Shown here: positions 22,592-33,874 of the stretch, one piece after another
Position numbering within the stretch: position 1 is the first letter of the stretch
Layout: each line of letters opens with the position of its first letter
From: Tragulus kanchil
Taxonomy: Eukaryota > Chordata > Mammalia > Artiodactyla > Tragulidae
Direction: 5' to 3'
Length of the DNA stretch: 64,000 nucleotides
Assembly (NCBI GenBank): GCA_022376925.1
Contig: JAIOJX010000002.1
Span: 39,828,501-39,892,500 of the forward strand
Notes under the pieces: generated by a model
Seen by the model: the letters and a program-made list of their open reading frames with translations, nothing else
What the model was told of the DNA's origin: nothing
The model's database searches: none
Position numbers and translations under genes: made by a program

Positions 22592-24780
22592 GATGAAACA
22601 TTTTGGGTTCTTTGTGAGGTCAAATCCTCGGGGACGCTCTCCTGCTTGGGGGCCATCAGTTCACAGTAGTTACTGCCAAGGTGCCCAGGGTTCCTGCTGG
22701 TGGACCGCCTTCACTGAGCATTACCCTATGGGCGTGAGAAAATGTAGTGACGCAGGAAATGCCATGTGTAAAACCCAGCCTCTCTAGCTATACTGCACCT
22801 CCGTTTCCTTTGAGGTCTTTTCCTCTGCTTGGGGAAAAGGCTTTGGTGCGGGGGCTCATGAGGCCCAGGTCATCTGTTTCATCCCCATCTGGGGAGGCCT
22901 TGGGGCGAAGCTCTTGTACAAGCAGAGCTGGCTTTCGGTCCTGCCAACAGCCTCACCTTCCACAAGGCAAGGAGCCATGTGACGTGGCTACCTGCTGGGA
23001 CAGGTCAAGGGCAAAGGGTTGGCGTCAAAATATAAATGAGTATCAGACAGGTATTACACCTTTCAGCCATTTAAGTAGAGAATGAAGGAAGCTCAGAAAA
23101 GACAACACCCTCCTCCTGGAACATTCCATTAGGGCTTACAGCCAAGGCTGAAGTCCTCTGTGACGGGGACTTTGTCAGTTGATTCCTTTTTAAGAACTCT
23201 AGGTTTTTTAAACAGTTGTCTAAGTAAAAGCCCCCAGAGGGACATTGAGCTGAATGTGAAATCATCTAGGTGTGAATCCCTTTACAGAAAGATTTTTCAA
23301 ACACCATGCTAATCCTGGGGCCAAGGGGAGAAGCAGCGAAGTACTGGGTCATAAGACCACGTGGGTGGGGCAGGTGTGTTCGAGACCAGAGAGGGGTCCC
23401 CGCACAGTCTCAGGTAGCGTGTGGGCACCTGGTGGAGGAGGGCTGAGGCACTGCTCACTTCATGTGATTTGTGGCTGGCCCTGGCAGGAGGCAGCGGGAG
23501 ACATGCGATCCGAGCACCTGCTGCCTCCGTCACCTAACCGTGACCTTCACATCCGGCCCCACGCTGAGCACTCGCCCAGAGTGTCTGGGTTGGACCAGAC
23601 TCCGTAAATACCTCCCTGGAAAAGTGTAGAATTTAAATCACATTCTGATTTATCTGGCATTTTGCTTTTTTTTAGGAAGGAATAGTAAGTTTTAGATTGT
23701 GAGGTCAAATCCCTTTTCCGGATGAAACATTTTGGGTTCTTTGTGAGGTCAATCTCTGCTTGGGGCCATCCGTTCACAGTAGTTACTGCCAAGGTGCCCA
23801 GGGTTCCTGCTGGTGGACCGCCTTCACTGAGCATTACCCTATGGGCGTGAGAAAATGTAGTGACGCAGGAAATGCCATGTGTAAAACCCAGCCTCTCTAG
23901 CTATACTGCACCTCCGTTTCCTTTGAGGTCTTTTCCTCTGCTTGGGGAAAAGGCTTTGGTGCGGGGGCTCATGAGGCCCAGGTCATCTGTTTCATCCCCA
24001 TCTGGGGAGGCCTTGGGGCGAAGCTCTTGTACAAGCAGAGCTGGCTTTCGGTCCTGCCAACAGCCTCACCTTCCACAAGGCAAGGAGCCATGTGACGTGG
24101 CTACCTGCTGGGACAGGTCAAGGGCAAAGGGTTGGCGTCAAAATATAAATGAGTATCAGACAGGTATTACACCTTTCAGCCATTTAAGTAGAGAATGAAG
24201 GAAGCTCAGAAAAGACAACACCCTCCTCCTGGAACATTCCATTAGGGCTTACAGCCAAGGCTGAAGTCCTCTGTGACGGGGACTTTGTCAGTTGATTCCT
24301 TTTTAAGAACTCTAGGTTTTTTAAACAGTTGTCTAAGTAAAAGCCCCCAGAGGGACATTGAGCTGAATGTGAAATCATCTAGGTGTGAATCCCTTTACAG
24401 AAAGATTTTTCAAACACCATGCTAATCCTGGGGCCAAGGGGAGAAGCAGCGAAGTACTGGGTCATAAGACCACGTGGGTGGGGCAGGTGTGTTCGAGACC
24501 AGAGAGGGGTCCCCGCACAGTCTCAGGTAGCGTGTGGGCACCTGGTGGAGGAGGGCTGAGGCACTGCTCACTTCATGTGATTTGTGGCTGGCCCTGGCAG
24601 GAGGCAGCGGGAGACATGCGATCCGAGCACCTGCTGCCTCCGTCACCTAACCGTGACCTTCACATCCGGCCCCACGCTGAGCACTCGCCCAGAGTGTCTG
24701 GGTTGGACCAGACTCCGTAAATACCTCCCTGGAAAAGTGTAGAATTTAAATCACATTCTGATTTATCTGGCATTTTTGCT
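22592..24780. repeat. Direct duplication D8 (22592-23665, 23721-24780)
   Basis: The offset drops from 1129 to 1113 because copy 2 lacks about 16 bp near 23753 (AATCCTCGGGGACGCTCTCC region against AATCTCTG). Copy 1 ends in a 55-bp degraded tail (23666-23720). The middle of the unit is identical. About 340 bp recur a third time through D9. Confidence 0.95.
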
Positions 24781-25080
24781 AAGAGGAATAGTGTCAATGA
24801 TTATTTAGGTCCATGCTTTGTTTTAGGGCTTTTCATTTAAATTCTCTGTTCTGCCCGAATAATGGATTTGTCGACACAACCCGTATTTTCAGCATTATTT
24901 TTAGCAAACTATTCCTTTTAATGAGATTAAAAAAAAAAAAATCTAGTGGAAGGCTGGTTGGTTCTACTCAATTCCTCCTAATTACTGTGTTCAAGATTAT
25001 CAACCTATTTAGAGCAGGAAGAATCTATAAACGTAAGCACTCATTGCTATGGTTCAGTTTCCTGGTCAATAGAGACTGAT
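24781..25080. other. Unannotated AT-rich stretch
   Basis: AT-rich sequence with an A-run near 24929-24941. No gene recognised. Repeated by D9 at about 25945-26245. Confidence 0.5.
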
Positions 25081-25210
25081 CAGGGCATTTTCTTTTCAGA
25101 ATTCAGATGCCAAGGCTTGACACACACACACACACACACACACTCTATACAGAGCATTTTCTTTTCAGAATTCAGGGGCCAAAGCTTAAACACACACACA
25201 CACAGACACA

Positions 25211-25253
<43 letters not shown>

Positions 25254-25314
25254 GGGCATTTTCTTTTCAGAATTCAGATGCCAAGGCTTGACACACACAC
25301 ACACACACACACAC

Positions 25315-25354
<40 letters not shown>

Positions 25355-25355
25355 C
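25081..25355. repeat. Compound tandem repeat: 38-bp core plus (CA)n(CT)n, three units
   Basis: A core (GGGCATTTTCTTTTCAGAAT through CCAAGGCTTGA) occurs at about 25082, 25150 and 25253. Each is followed by (CA)n, and units 2 and 3 also carry (CT)n. The middle core has small changes (AGAGCATTTT, GGGGCCAAAGCTTAA). The whole behaves like a minisatellite built on microsatellites. D9 copies it at 26247-26510, with the middle (CT) array shortened from 19 to 13 units. Confidence 0.93.
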
Positions 25356-26246
25356 TATGAGTCACTGAGGCAAACCCTCTGATGGATGAGAGCAAGGTCT
25401 CACAGCCATGGTGACACACAACAGACCGTTCAGCTCTGGTGGAAGGCTTGGGGGGCCAGTGGCACAGAGACGATGAACGTGACCCCTCGTTGCTGCGAGA
25501 AACTAATGGTACCAGATTTGGCTGCAGTTTACCCACCTGACCGAGTCCCCTACCATCTGAACCCCTTGTTCTAGACAGACAAGATAATCTCGGTTCTGGG
25601 GCCAAGGGAGAAGCAGCAGTACTGGGTCATAAGACCACGTGGGTGGGGCAGGTGTGTTCGAGACCAGAGAGGGGTCCCCGCACAGTCTCAGGTAGCGTGT
25701 GGGCACCTGGTGGAGGAGGGCTGAGGCACTGCTCACTTCATGTGATTTGTGGCTGGCCCTGGCAGGAGGCAGCGGGAGACATGCGATCCGAGCACCTGCT
25801 GCCTCCGTCACCTAACCGTGACCTTCACATCCGGCCCCACGCTGAGCACTCGCCCAGAGTGTCTGGGTTGGACCAGACTCCGTAAATACCTCCCTGGAAA
25901 AGTGTAGAATTTAAATCACATTCTGATTTATCTGGCATTTTTGCTAAGAGGAATAGTGTCAATGATTATTTAGGTCCATGCTTTGTTTTAGGGCTTTTCA
26001 TTTAAATTCTCTGTTCTGCCCGAATAATGGATTTGTCGACACAACCCGTATTTTCAGCATTATTTTTAGCAAACTATTCCTTTTAATGAGATTAAAAAAA
26101 AAAAAAATCTAGTGGAAGGCTGGTTGGTTCTACTCAATTCCTCCTAATTACTGTGTTCAAGATTATCAACCTATTTAGAGCAGGAAGAATCTATAAACGT
26201 AAGCACTCATTGCTATGGTTCAGTTTCCTGGTCAATAGAGACTGAT

Positions 26247-26376
26247 CAGGGCATTTTCTTTTCAGAATTCAGATGCCAAGGCTTGACACACACACACACA
26301 CACACACACTCTATACAGAGCATTTTCTTTTCAGAATTCAGGGGCCAAAGCTTAAACACACACACACACAGACACA

Positions 26377-26407
<31 letters not shown>

Positions 26408-26468
26408 GGGCATTTTCTTTTCAGAATTCAGATGCCAAGGCTTGACACACACACACACACACACACAC

Positions 26469-26508
<40 letters not shown>

Positions 26509-26510
26509 CT
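26247..26510. repeat. Compound tandem repeat, D9 second copy
   Basis: Copy of 25081-25355. The only clear length change is the middle (CT) array (26379-26404, 26 bp, against 25213-25250, 38 bp). Confidence 0.92.
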
Positions 26511-26894
26511 ATGAGTCACTGAGGCAAACCCTCTGATGGATGAGAGCAAGGTCTCACAGCCATGGTGACACACAACAGACCGTTCAGCTCTGGTGGAAGG
26601 CTTGGGGGGCCAGTGGCACAGAGACGATGAACGTGACCCCTCGTTGCTGCGAGAAACTAATGGTACCAGATTTGGCTGCAGTTTACCCACCTGACCGAGT
26701 CCCCTACCATCTGAACCCCTTGTTCTAGACAGACAAGATAATCTCGGTTCTTCAGAAGCACACCATGAAAGATCGGTTAATGTTTCAATGTTACTCTGTG
26801 TCACCCTTTGTCCTAAAATGACCATTCTCATCATTGCAACACAAAATTTCTCTCGATTTGGGGCCTTTTAAAGAAAGATGTCATTATGGGGCTT

Positions 26895-27051
26895 TTTGTT
26901 GATGTTGTTTTCAACTTTTTTTGCTGTTGTTGGCCACACAGCTTGTGAGATCTCAAAGTTTCCAACCAGGGGTTGAACTGGTGCTCTTGCATTGGAAGGA
27001 TGAAGTCTTAGCCAGGCAGATTCTTTACCGTCTGAATCACCAGGGAAGCCC
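26895..27051 (-). mobile_element. CHR-1-type SINE
   Basis: Plus-strand TTTTTGCTGTTGTTGGCC, GTGAGATCTCAAAG, AACCAGGGGTTGAACTGG (B box reversed), TTGCATTGGAAGGATGAAG, CTGAATCACCAGGGAAGCCC. Short CHR family with a diverged head. Confidence 0.82.
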
Positions 27052-27473
27052 TGATTGGCTCTACTCCAATACAAAATAAGAAGTTCAATGAAAAAAAAGA
27101 TGAGAGTTTGATTTCTCTTCTCTTAATGTTTAGTGATCTCTAAAAATGGAATAACTTCCTCTTTCTATTTGTTAGGGCCCGACTGCCCACGGGAGAAAAG
27201 AACTTGCAGAAAGCAGGGGAGGAAAAGCCTCAAAGTTTTCATGGTCATAGAGTACCTTAAATGCCATTTTTGTCAATAAAAATATCTTCACTCTATTATG
27301 TTAGTAACTTAAAACACATGACCCTATGAGTTAGTTGATTACAGCGATTTCTTCCCTAAACTTTTATTGACCACGTGATGCTATTTGAGTTCCACAAAGC
27401 AGTCCGTTTTGCAAAATATGAAACTAAGATACAATGTAAATAATTGTTGTAGGCAAATGATTCTAGCTTCTGT
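27052..27473. other. Unannotated non-coding stretch
   Basis: Single-copy, AT-rich. No exon or repeat recognised. Confidence 0.5.
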
Positions 27474-27690
27474 ACTTTTTTTTTTTGGCCACTTCTATTG
27501 GTCTTTCATTTATCCATTTTTCATCCATCTTTGTTCTTTGGCCTGTGTGGGCCTCTCATCGCAGTGGCCTAGTTGGACACATGGGTCCAGCCGCTCCGTG
27601 GCACGTGGGATCTTCTCAGGCCAGGGATTGAACCGGCGCCCCCTGCACTGCAAGGCAGTGTCCATACCCACTGGACCACCAGGAAAGCCC
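27474..27690 (-). mobile_element. tRNA-derived SINE, subfamily X (locus 4, internal deletion)
   Basis: Plus-strand reading T-run, GGCCACTTCTATTGGTCTTTC (20-base tail GCCACTTCTATTGGTCTTTC), TTTTTCATCCATCTTTGTTC, GGCCTGTGTGGGCCTC. It then jumps from GCAGTGGCCT to AGTTGGACAC, losing about 55 bp of the body found at other loci. It ends CTGGACCACCAGGAAAGCCC. Confidence 0.9.
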
Positions 27691-29135
27691 ACTTCTATAC
27701 TTTTAACCTATTAGGGAGCAGGCAAAACCTGATATGTGGAGGAAAGACAAGTTCCAGGGCAAGAGAAAAAGTAGGCAAAGATAACTCTACAATCATTAAA
27801 TAATTACTTCAATTGTTTAAGATAAAGCAATAAACATTATATCATCATTTCACAACAGTCATTTCATCTACTTTAAGTATGTATAGTAATAAGCAATTTT
27901 ATTGATAGCATTAGTCCATAAAAACATATGAACATAAATACAGCAATTTCTCAAGTCATCTTATAAATGAAATTTTCTCCTTAACATGACTAGTCCTTCT
28001 ATTTTTCTTATTCCTGTTTTCACTGGATCTCTATCAATTTTTATTAATAAAATGGATACTATACATCACTTTGAAAATGATGTATCCAGTTTAACATTAC
28101 ACAGTATACAATTAGAGTTGCTGGCAAATGCAACAAGATAAGAAACCCTAAGGCTTCTCGACTTAGGTAGTCAAGAGGCCATCTGCATGACTTGCTTTCA
28201 GTACAAAGACTTCTAAATCAATAGAAAAGAGAAAGAGTGAATGCAGGAATCAGTGGTCCATTATCAGATCAATTATTTTCAAGTAAATTCCTGAAAAAGT
28301 GAGAAATGAGGCCTAAAACAGTCATTTAAATGTCTTTGATATTTTTATGTACTTTCAGATAGAATAAAAGGCATCTACATATAAAAACAATGTAACACAA
28401 GCACATATTATGGCTTAATATGAAATTAAATTTCTAGTTAAAATCCCTAATTGGATAGTCTGCACCAACAGGTTTCATTCTTAATATTAAATAGAGCAGA
28501 AACTCTGGAAGTGATTTTGGGAACATATTTTATTTTTAATTGCACATAAAATTCCTTTATTACTTTGATTTCATTGGTTACCTAATTTGAAAGGTAAAAG
28601 CAACTTCTCTGGTTTTTAGTATTTTGCTATAAATACTTCCTGTGGAGGGAGGTGCTTGGACACAGTAAGATGTATGTTTTTACATTTGTTGTTTGGTCTC
28701 AGAAGAATTGAATTCCTTGCTGTTCCAGGTTGGGTTTTTAAGACTCTCTTTAGAAAATATATACACTTTGTCATAGTTTTTTTTTTTTTTTTTTAATTTA
28801 ACATACTAAGAAGTTTCAGAAGATGGAGACTAGTTTTAAAATGCTGGGAAACTAATGGAATCAGCAGATCAACTTGGCATTCTGGGTGGATAGTTGAGAC
28901 AGGGAAAAAAAAAAATGGCTAAAGGTTGAGGTCCCCAGAAGCGGGTGTGCCGCATGATCCCAGGTGACCTTCTGCAAGGAAGGGACTGCGGGAGGAAGCT
29001 GTCCCTTCACACCCTCTGTCACAAGTAAATAGCACCTCTGAGTTGTGAAGATCAACAAAACATCAGATGATGCCTCAAAGGACTGTGAAAGCCTCCTGAA
29101 GTGAGAAACCTGGAGAAGGGTCGTGCACATGCTGT
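27691..29135. other. Unannotated AT-rich stretch
   Basis: About 1.4 kb of single-copy, AT-rich sequence. Features limited to a T-run near 28780-28795 and short A-runs. No exon, RNA gene or confident transposon recognised. Confidence 0.5.
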
Positions 29136-29320
29136 GGGCTTCCCTTGTAGCTTAGCTGGTAAAGAATCTGCCCGCAATGTGGGAGCCCCTGGTTTGATTC
29201 ATAGCTCGGGAAGATACCCTGAAGAAGGGAAAGGCTACTCACTCCAGTATTCTTGCCTGGAGAATTCCATAGTTCTCCATGGGTCACAAAGAGTTAGACA
29301 CGACTGAGCAACTTTCACTT
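29136..29320 (+). mobile_element. Bov-tA-type SINE
   Basis: GGGCTTCCCTTGTAGCTTAG, CTGGTAAAGAATCTGCCCGC, GGTTTGATTCATAGCTCGGG, then Bov-A: CACTCCAGTATTCTTGCCTG, a small internal deletion, and AGTTAGACACGACTGAGCAA. Ends with the ACTTTCACTT extension common in ruminant copies. Confidence 0.94.
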
Positions 29321-29523
29321 CAAGAAAGGAGAGTTTTCATGCAAGCAAGCCTATTTCCACCCAGTATCTTACCTATGAATTGTATGTACCCCAGGGGAAA
29401 AAAAGTATGCAAAAGTGTGCTTGCAGCATTGATCAGAATGGCCCAGAGGACCTGTTAACTTGGGATGGGGCCCTGTGAATTTGCACTTCTGGGAAGTTCC
29501 TTTAAGATTTGATGCCTCTGGGC
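29321..29523. other. Unannotated non-coding stretch
   Basis: No feature recognised between the Bov-tA and the subfamily X SINE. Confidence 0.4.
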
Positions 29524-29541
29524 CCAGATCACTGATTTAAA

Positions 29542-29854
29542 GATTTATTTATTTATTTATTTTGGGCGGGGGTCGGGTTGGGGAGGGAGGGGAGCAGGCG
29601 GGCCACTTCTATTGGTCTTTCTCTATTTTCATTCATCTTTGTTCTTTGCCTCCTGTGGGCCTCCCATCGCGGTGGCATCCGTTGCAGAGCACCAGCTCTG
29701 GGCGCATGCGCTCCAGAACTCCGGCTCGGTAATTAGACACATCGGTCCAGCTGCTCCGCAGCATGTTGTGGGATCTTCCCAGGCCAGGGATCAAACCGGC
29801 GCCCCTTGCACTGCAAGGCGGTGTCCTTACCCACTGGACCACCAGGGGAAGCCC
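29542..29854 (-). mobile_element. tRNA-derived SINE, subfamily X (locus 5) with 18-bp target duplications
   Basis: Target-site duplication CCAGATCACTGATTTAAA at 29524-29541 and CCAGACCACTGATTTAAA at 29855-29872 (17/18). From the left the insert has (ATTT)n, a GT/GGG-rich patch, the GGCCACTTCTATTGGTC tail motif and GGGCCTCCCATCGCGGTGG. GGCGCATGCGCTCCAG, TTGCACTGCAAGGCGG and the 5' end CTGGACCACCAGGGGAAG follow. Complete insertion. Confidence 0.93.
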
Positions 29855-29872
29855 CCAGACCACTGATTTAAA

Positions 29873-30883
29873 CAAAGTCAAGAGGACAAAGAGGACAGCT
29901 ACTTGGCTTGTGTTGGAAAAATCGTTGATTTTGACTGTAAGTATTTCTCAGGACATGGAGTAGTCTTAAGTGACCGTGGTGGGACACAGCACCATGGAGA
30001 TGCCTTGTAATTAAGTGCCGATGGCTGTAACGACTGTCACGTACGTTTCCCTTTTTTCTCTCTCAGCTCTGAGGCTGCTTTATAGTTTCTCAATTTGTAA
30101 ATTATATATATATGACTTCTCAGGAATGTAGGGTCTGAAGCTTTCTTCCCTTTTAAATTCTAGTTCTACTCCAGAAAACATTGCCAACTTCCCAACAATG
30201 TCCTTAAAATCAATATGGAAATGCAAGTGTTGCCCTTGCTTTTCAGAGAAAAGTAAGTACAGTGAAACGAACTCTCCTTTATTAGAGAGGAAATGTTTAT
30301 TCTTATTATTGTGTGTGTGGGTGCTGGGAGGCAATGGACTTGTAACTGTACTGCAAATTGTACAAGGAAATACAATTGCAGAACGAAACAGCTCCAAATT
30401 TAGTAGGATTTAGTTCTGGGTTTCCCCTAGACACTGCAAGTCAAATGATACAAGGAAATCCTTTCAGACCTCAGACTAGACTTGGCACTCACTGTAAACC
30501 ATGACCAAGCCCCGTTACGCAACAGAGGTGTTTGCAAACGACTAGGTGATTTAAGGTTAATGTGGGCAACTCACGAAGACCTCCAATGCAGAGGCTGAAG
30601 CAGACAGGCAACAACTCTAGCTGTAGCTTTGGAAAATGTGAACTTCTAGGACGGGGACAGTAGTCTGTATTCTAAATTTGATTTCATTTAAGAAGCCTTT
30701 TTGAATGCCTTGCCAAGGGCTTCCCCTCCACCCCCCATCGCCCGCCCCAGCCCCTACCACAGTCAACTGCCTTATGCCTGCAAATAACAGAGCATATCCT
30801 ACTAAGACTCCTGTCTGCCCAGGGCTCCATATTTGAGTGTATTCACTCAGGCTACTTTCTCCTTAAAATTAAAACTGAAGAAA
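29873..30883. other. Unannotated non-coding stretch
   Basis: Non-repetitive apart from D10 and D11. It has a short ATATATATAT tract (30099-30110) and C-rich runs near 30725-30745. Frames of up to 105 codons (minus, 30080-30397) recur identically in D10 copy 2 and show no domain. Confidence 0.5.
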
Positions 30884-30898
30884 CTCGGCTGAATTAGT

Positions 30899-30985
30899 GG
30901 GATTTCTTCCCAGGCCAGGGATCGAACCGGCGCCCCTTGCACTGCAAGGCGGTGTGCTTACTCACTGGACCACCAGGGGAAGCCC
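30899..30985 (-). mobile_element. Subfamily X SINE stub at the D10 seam
   Basis: The 5' portion of the locus 5 SINE, reproduced where D10 copy 2 starts, with extra errors. It is not an independent insertion and lacks the left-hand target duplication. Confidence 0.9.
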
Positions 30986-31661
30986 CCAGACCAGTGATTT
31001 AAACAAAGTCAAGAGGACAAAGAGGACAGCTACTTGGCTTGTGTTGGAAAAATCGTTGATTTTGACTGTAAGTATTTCTCAGGACATGGAGTAGTCTTAA
31101 GTGACCGTGGTGGGACACAGCACCATGGAGATGCCTTGTAATTAAGTGCCGATGGCTGTAACGACTGTCACGTACGTTTCCCTTTTTTCTCTCTCAGCTC
31201 TGAGGCTGCTTTATAGTTTCTCAATTTGTAAATTATATATATATGACTTCTCAGGAATGTAGGGTCTGAAGCTTTCTTCCCTTTTAAATTCTAGTTCTAC
31301 TCCAGAAAACATTGCCAACTTCCCAACAATGTCCTTAAAATCAATATGGAAATGCAAGTGTTGCCCTTGCTTTTCAGAGAAAAGTAAGTACAGTGAAACG
31401 AACTCTCCTTTATTAGAGAGGAAATGTTTATTCTTATTATTGTGTGTGTGGGTGCTGGGAGGCAATGGACTTGTAACTGTACTGCAAATTGTACAAGGAA
31501 ATACAATTGCAGAACGAAACAGCTCCAAATTTAGTAGGATTTAGTTCTGGGTTTCCCCTAGACACTGCAAGTCAAATGATACAAGGAAATCCTTTCAGAC
31601 CTCAGACTAGACTTGGCACTCACTGTAAACCATGACCAAGCCCCGTTACGCAACAGAGGTG

Positions 31662-33874
31662 TTTGCAAACGACTAGGTGATTTAAGGTTAATGTGGGCAA
31701 CTCACGAAGACCTCCAATGCAGAGGCTGAAGCAGACAGGCAACAACTCTAGCTGTAGCTTTGGAAAATGTGAACTTCTAGGACGGGGACAGTAGTCTGTA
31801 TTCTAAATTTGATTTCATTTAAGAAGCCTTTTTGAATGCCTTGCCAAGGGCTTCCCCTCCACCCCCCCTCGCCCGCCCCAGCCCCTACCACAGTCAACTG
31901 CCTTATGCCTGCAAATAACAGAGCATATCCTACTAAGACTCCTGTCTGCCCAGGGCTCCATATTTGAGTGTATTCACTCAGGCTACTTTCTCCTTAAAAT
32001 TAAAACTGAAGAAAGCTGGTGTGAAGAATTTAAGTTCTAAAGGAAAGGGGGCAAGGGTTACTTTCCTGTTGCTAGGGAAAGACCTACTGCAACCAGGGGC
32101 CAAGAACGCTAGAAAGAAACTGTGTTGTGAGTATCTAGACGAGCCAAGTCCAGAGAAGTTTGTAAATGATCCCAGATGACGGGATAGTTTAAAGTTTTAT
32201 TAGCCATTCAACACACGCCAAACACCAGTCTCAAAGGAGACCCTGCACTGGCTGAGCACTGGAGAAAGGCTGGAATCCAGTGGGCCTCTGCCCAGACTCT
32301 GGGGTTCACACACCAATAGGAAGGCACACTCACCAGAAGGAAATTATGCACGGAAAGGTCTTAAGCAGAGAACCCGGGAAGACCCTGCGCAGTCTGCGGA
32401 ACTACAATGGAACCCTCCATAGAACAGCGCTGTTGCAAATGACCTGTGGTCAGCGTTCAAGCAGTCTCAGAAGAAGAGGGAAAAAAAAGAAAGTATGGAA
32501 CTCTTGAGAAATGCCTAAAGTAGGACGGAGAAAGCAAGCATATAAAAGAGTGGATAAATCAGAGAAATTGCTGTGGAAGGTGTTCCATGATTTCAGAAAT
32601 TTTCCTAACTTGACCATTTGGACTCATTGAGCCCAAGGCAGGCGCTTTTCGGGTGCTGAAATTCCTGCTTGGAACGGCAGAAAGCAAGCCCTATTAGGGC
32701 TGCTACGTGAGCCCATCACAGAGCCAGGGCCCCGGGGCCAGGAAGCGCAGAGCCAAGACCGGGCTAGAGGTTTAAAATTTGCAACCGACTAGGTGATTTA
32801 AGGTTAATGTGGGCAACTCACGAAGACCTCCAATGCAGAGGCTGAAGCAGACAGGCAACAACTCTAGCTGTAGCTTTGGAAAATGTGAACTTCTAGGACG
32901 GGGACAGTAGTCTGTATTCTAAATTTGATTTCATTTAAGAAGCCTTTTTGAATGCCTTGCCAAGGGCTTCCCCTCCACCCCCATCGCCCGCCCCAGCCCC
33001 TACCACAGTCAACTGCCTTATGCCTGCAAATAACAGAGCATATCCTACTAAGACTCCTGTCTGCCCAGGGCTCCATATTTGAGTGTATTCACTCAGGCTA
33101 CTTTCTCCTTAAAATTAAAACTGAAGAAAGCTGGTGTGAAGAATTTAAGTTCTAAAGGAAAGGGGGCAAGGGTTACTTTCCTGTTGCTAGGGAAAGACCT
33201 ACTGCAACCAGGGGCCAAGAACGCTAGAAAGAAACTGTGTTGTGAGTATCTAGACGAGCCAAGTCCAGAGAAGTTTGTAAATGATCCCAGATGACGGGAT
33301 AGTTTAAAGTTTTATTAGCCATTCAACACACGCCAAACACCAGTCTCAAAGGAGACCCTGCACTGGCTGAGCACTGGAGAAAGGCTGGAATCCAGTGGGC
33401 CTCTGCCCAGACTCTGGGGTTCACACACCAATAGGAAGGCACACTCACCAGAAGGAAATTATGCACGGAAAGGTCTTAAGCAGAGAACCCGGGAAGACCC
33501 TGCGCAGTCTGCGGAACTACAATGGAACCCTCCATAGAACAGCGCTGTTGCAAATGACCTGTGGTCAGCGTTCAAGCAGTCTCAGAAGAAGAGGGAAAAA
33601 AAAGAAAGTATGGAACTCTTGAGAAATGCCTAAAGTAGGACGGAGAAAGCAAGCATATAAAAGAGTGGATAAATCAGAGAAATTGCTGTGGAAGGTGTTC
33701 CATGATTTCAGAAATTTTCCTAACTTGACCATTTGGACTCATTGAGCCCAAGGCAGGCGCTTTTCGGGTGCTGAAATTCCTGCTTGGAACGGCAGAAAGC
33801 AAGCCCTATTAGGGCTGCTACGTGAGCCCATCACAGAGCCAGGGCCCCGGGGGCCAGGGGCCAGGAAGCGCAGA
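31662..33874. repeat. Direct duplication D11 (31662-32753, 32778-33874)
   Basis: Offset 1116 falling to 1115. Copy 1 loses about 10 bp in the G/C run near 32733 and ends in a 24-bp corrupted tail (32754-32777). About 350 bp occur three times through D10 and D11 (from about 30530, 31662 and 32778). Confidence 0.96.
32015..33724. other. Sequence upstream of the CpG island
   Basis: Unannotated apart from D11. TATAAAAG strings at 32541-32548 and 33657-33664 are two copies of one site. No coding signal recognised. Confidence 0.5.

Larger units (their letters stand above)
24427..26751. repeat. Tandem duplication D9 (24427-25597, 25598-26751)
   Basis: Offset 1165 early and 1154 late. The net change comes from a (CT)n array 12 bp shorter in copy 2, offset by one added A in a poly(A) run. 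The first bases of copy 2 lose single letters in runs (CAAGGGG to CAAGGG, GCGAAG to GCAG). Shares a triplicated segment with D8 (about 23314, 24427 and 25598 onward). Confidence 0.96.
29768..32014. repeat. Direct duplication D10 (29768-30883, 30899-32014)
   Basis: Offset 1131. Copy 2 opens with an extra T and scattered substitutions (GTGTGCTTACTCACTGG against GTGTCCTTACCCACTGG). Copy 1 ends in a 15-bp corrupted tail (30884-30898). The start lies inside the locus 5 SINE, so an 86-bp SINE stub appears at 30899-30985. Confidence 0.96.

Noticed and set aside
25107..26536. Frames encoding Thr-His and Ser-Leu repeats
   Set aside because: Direct translations of (CA)n and (CT)n arrays.
33657..33664. 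TATA box (TATAAAAG) upstream of the CpG island
   Set aside because: Well outside the island and far from the likely start site, in ordinary AT-rich sequence. Its twin at 32541 is the D11 copy. No initiation context.
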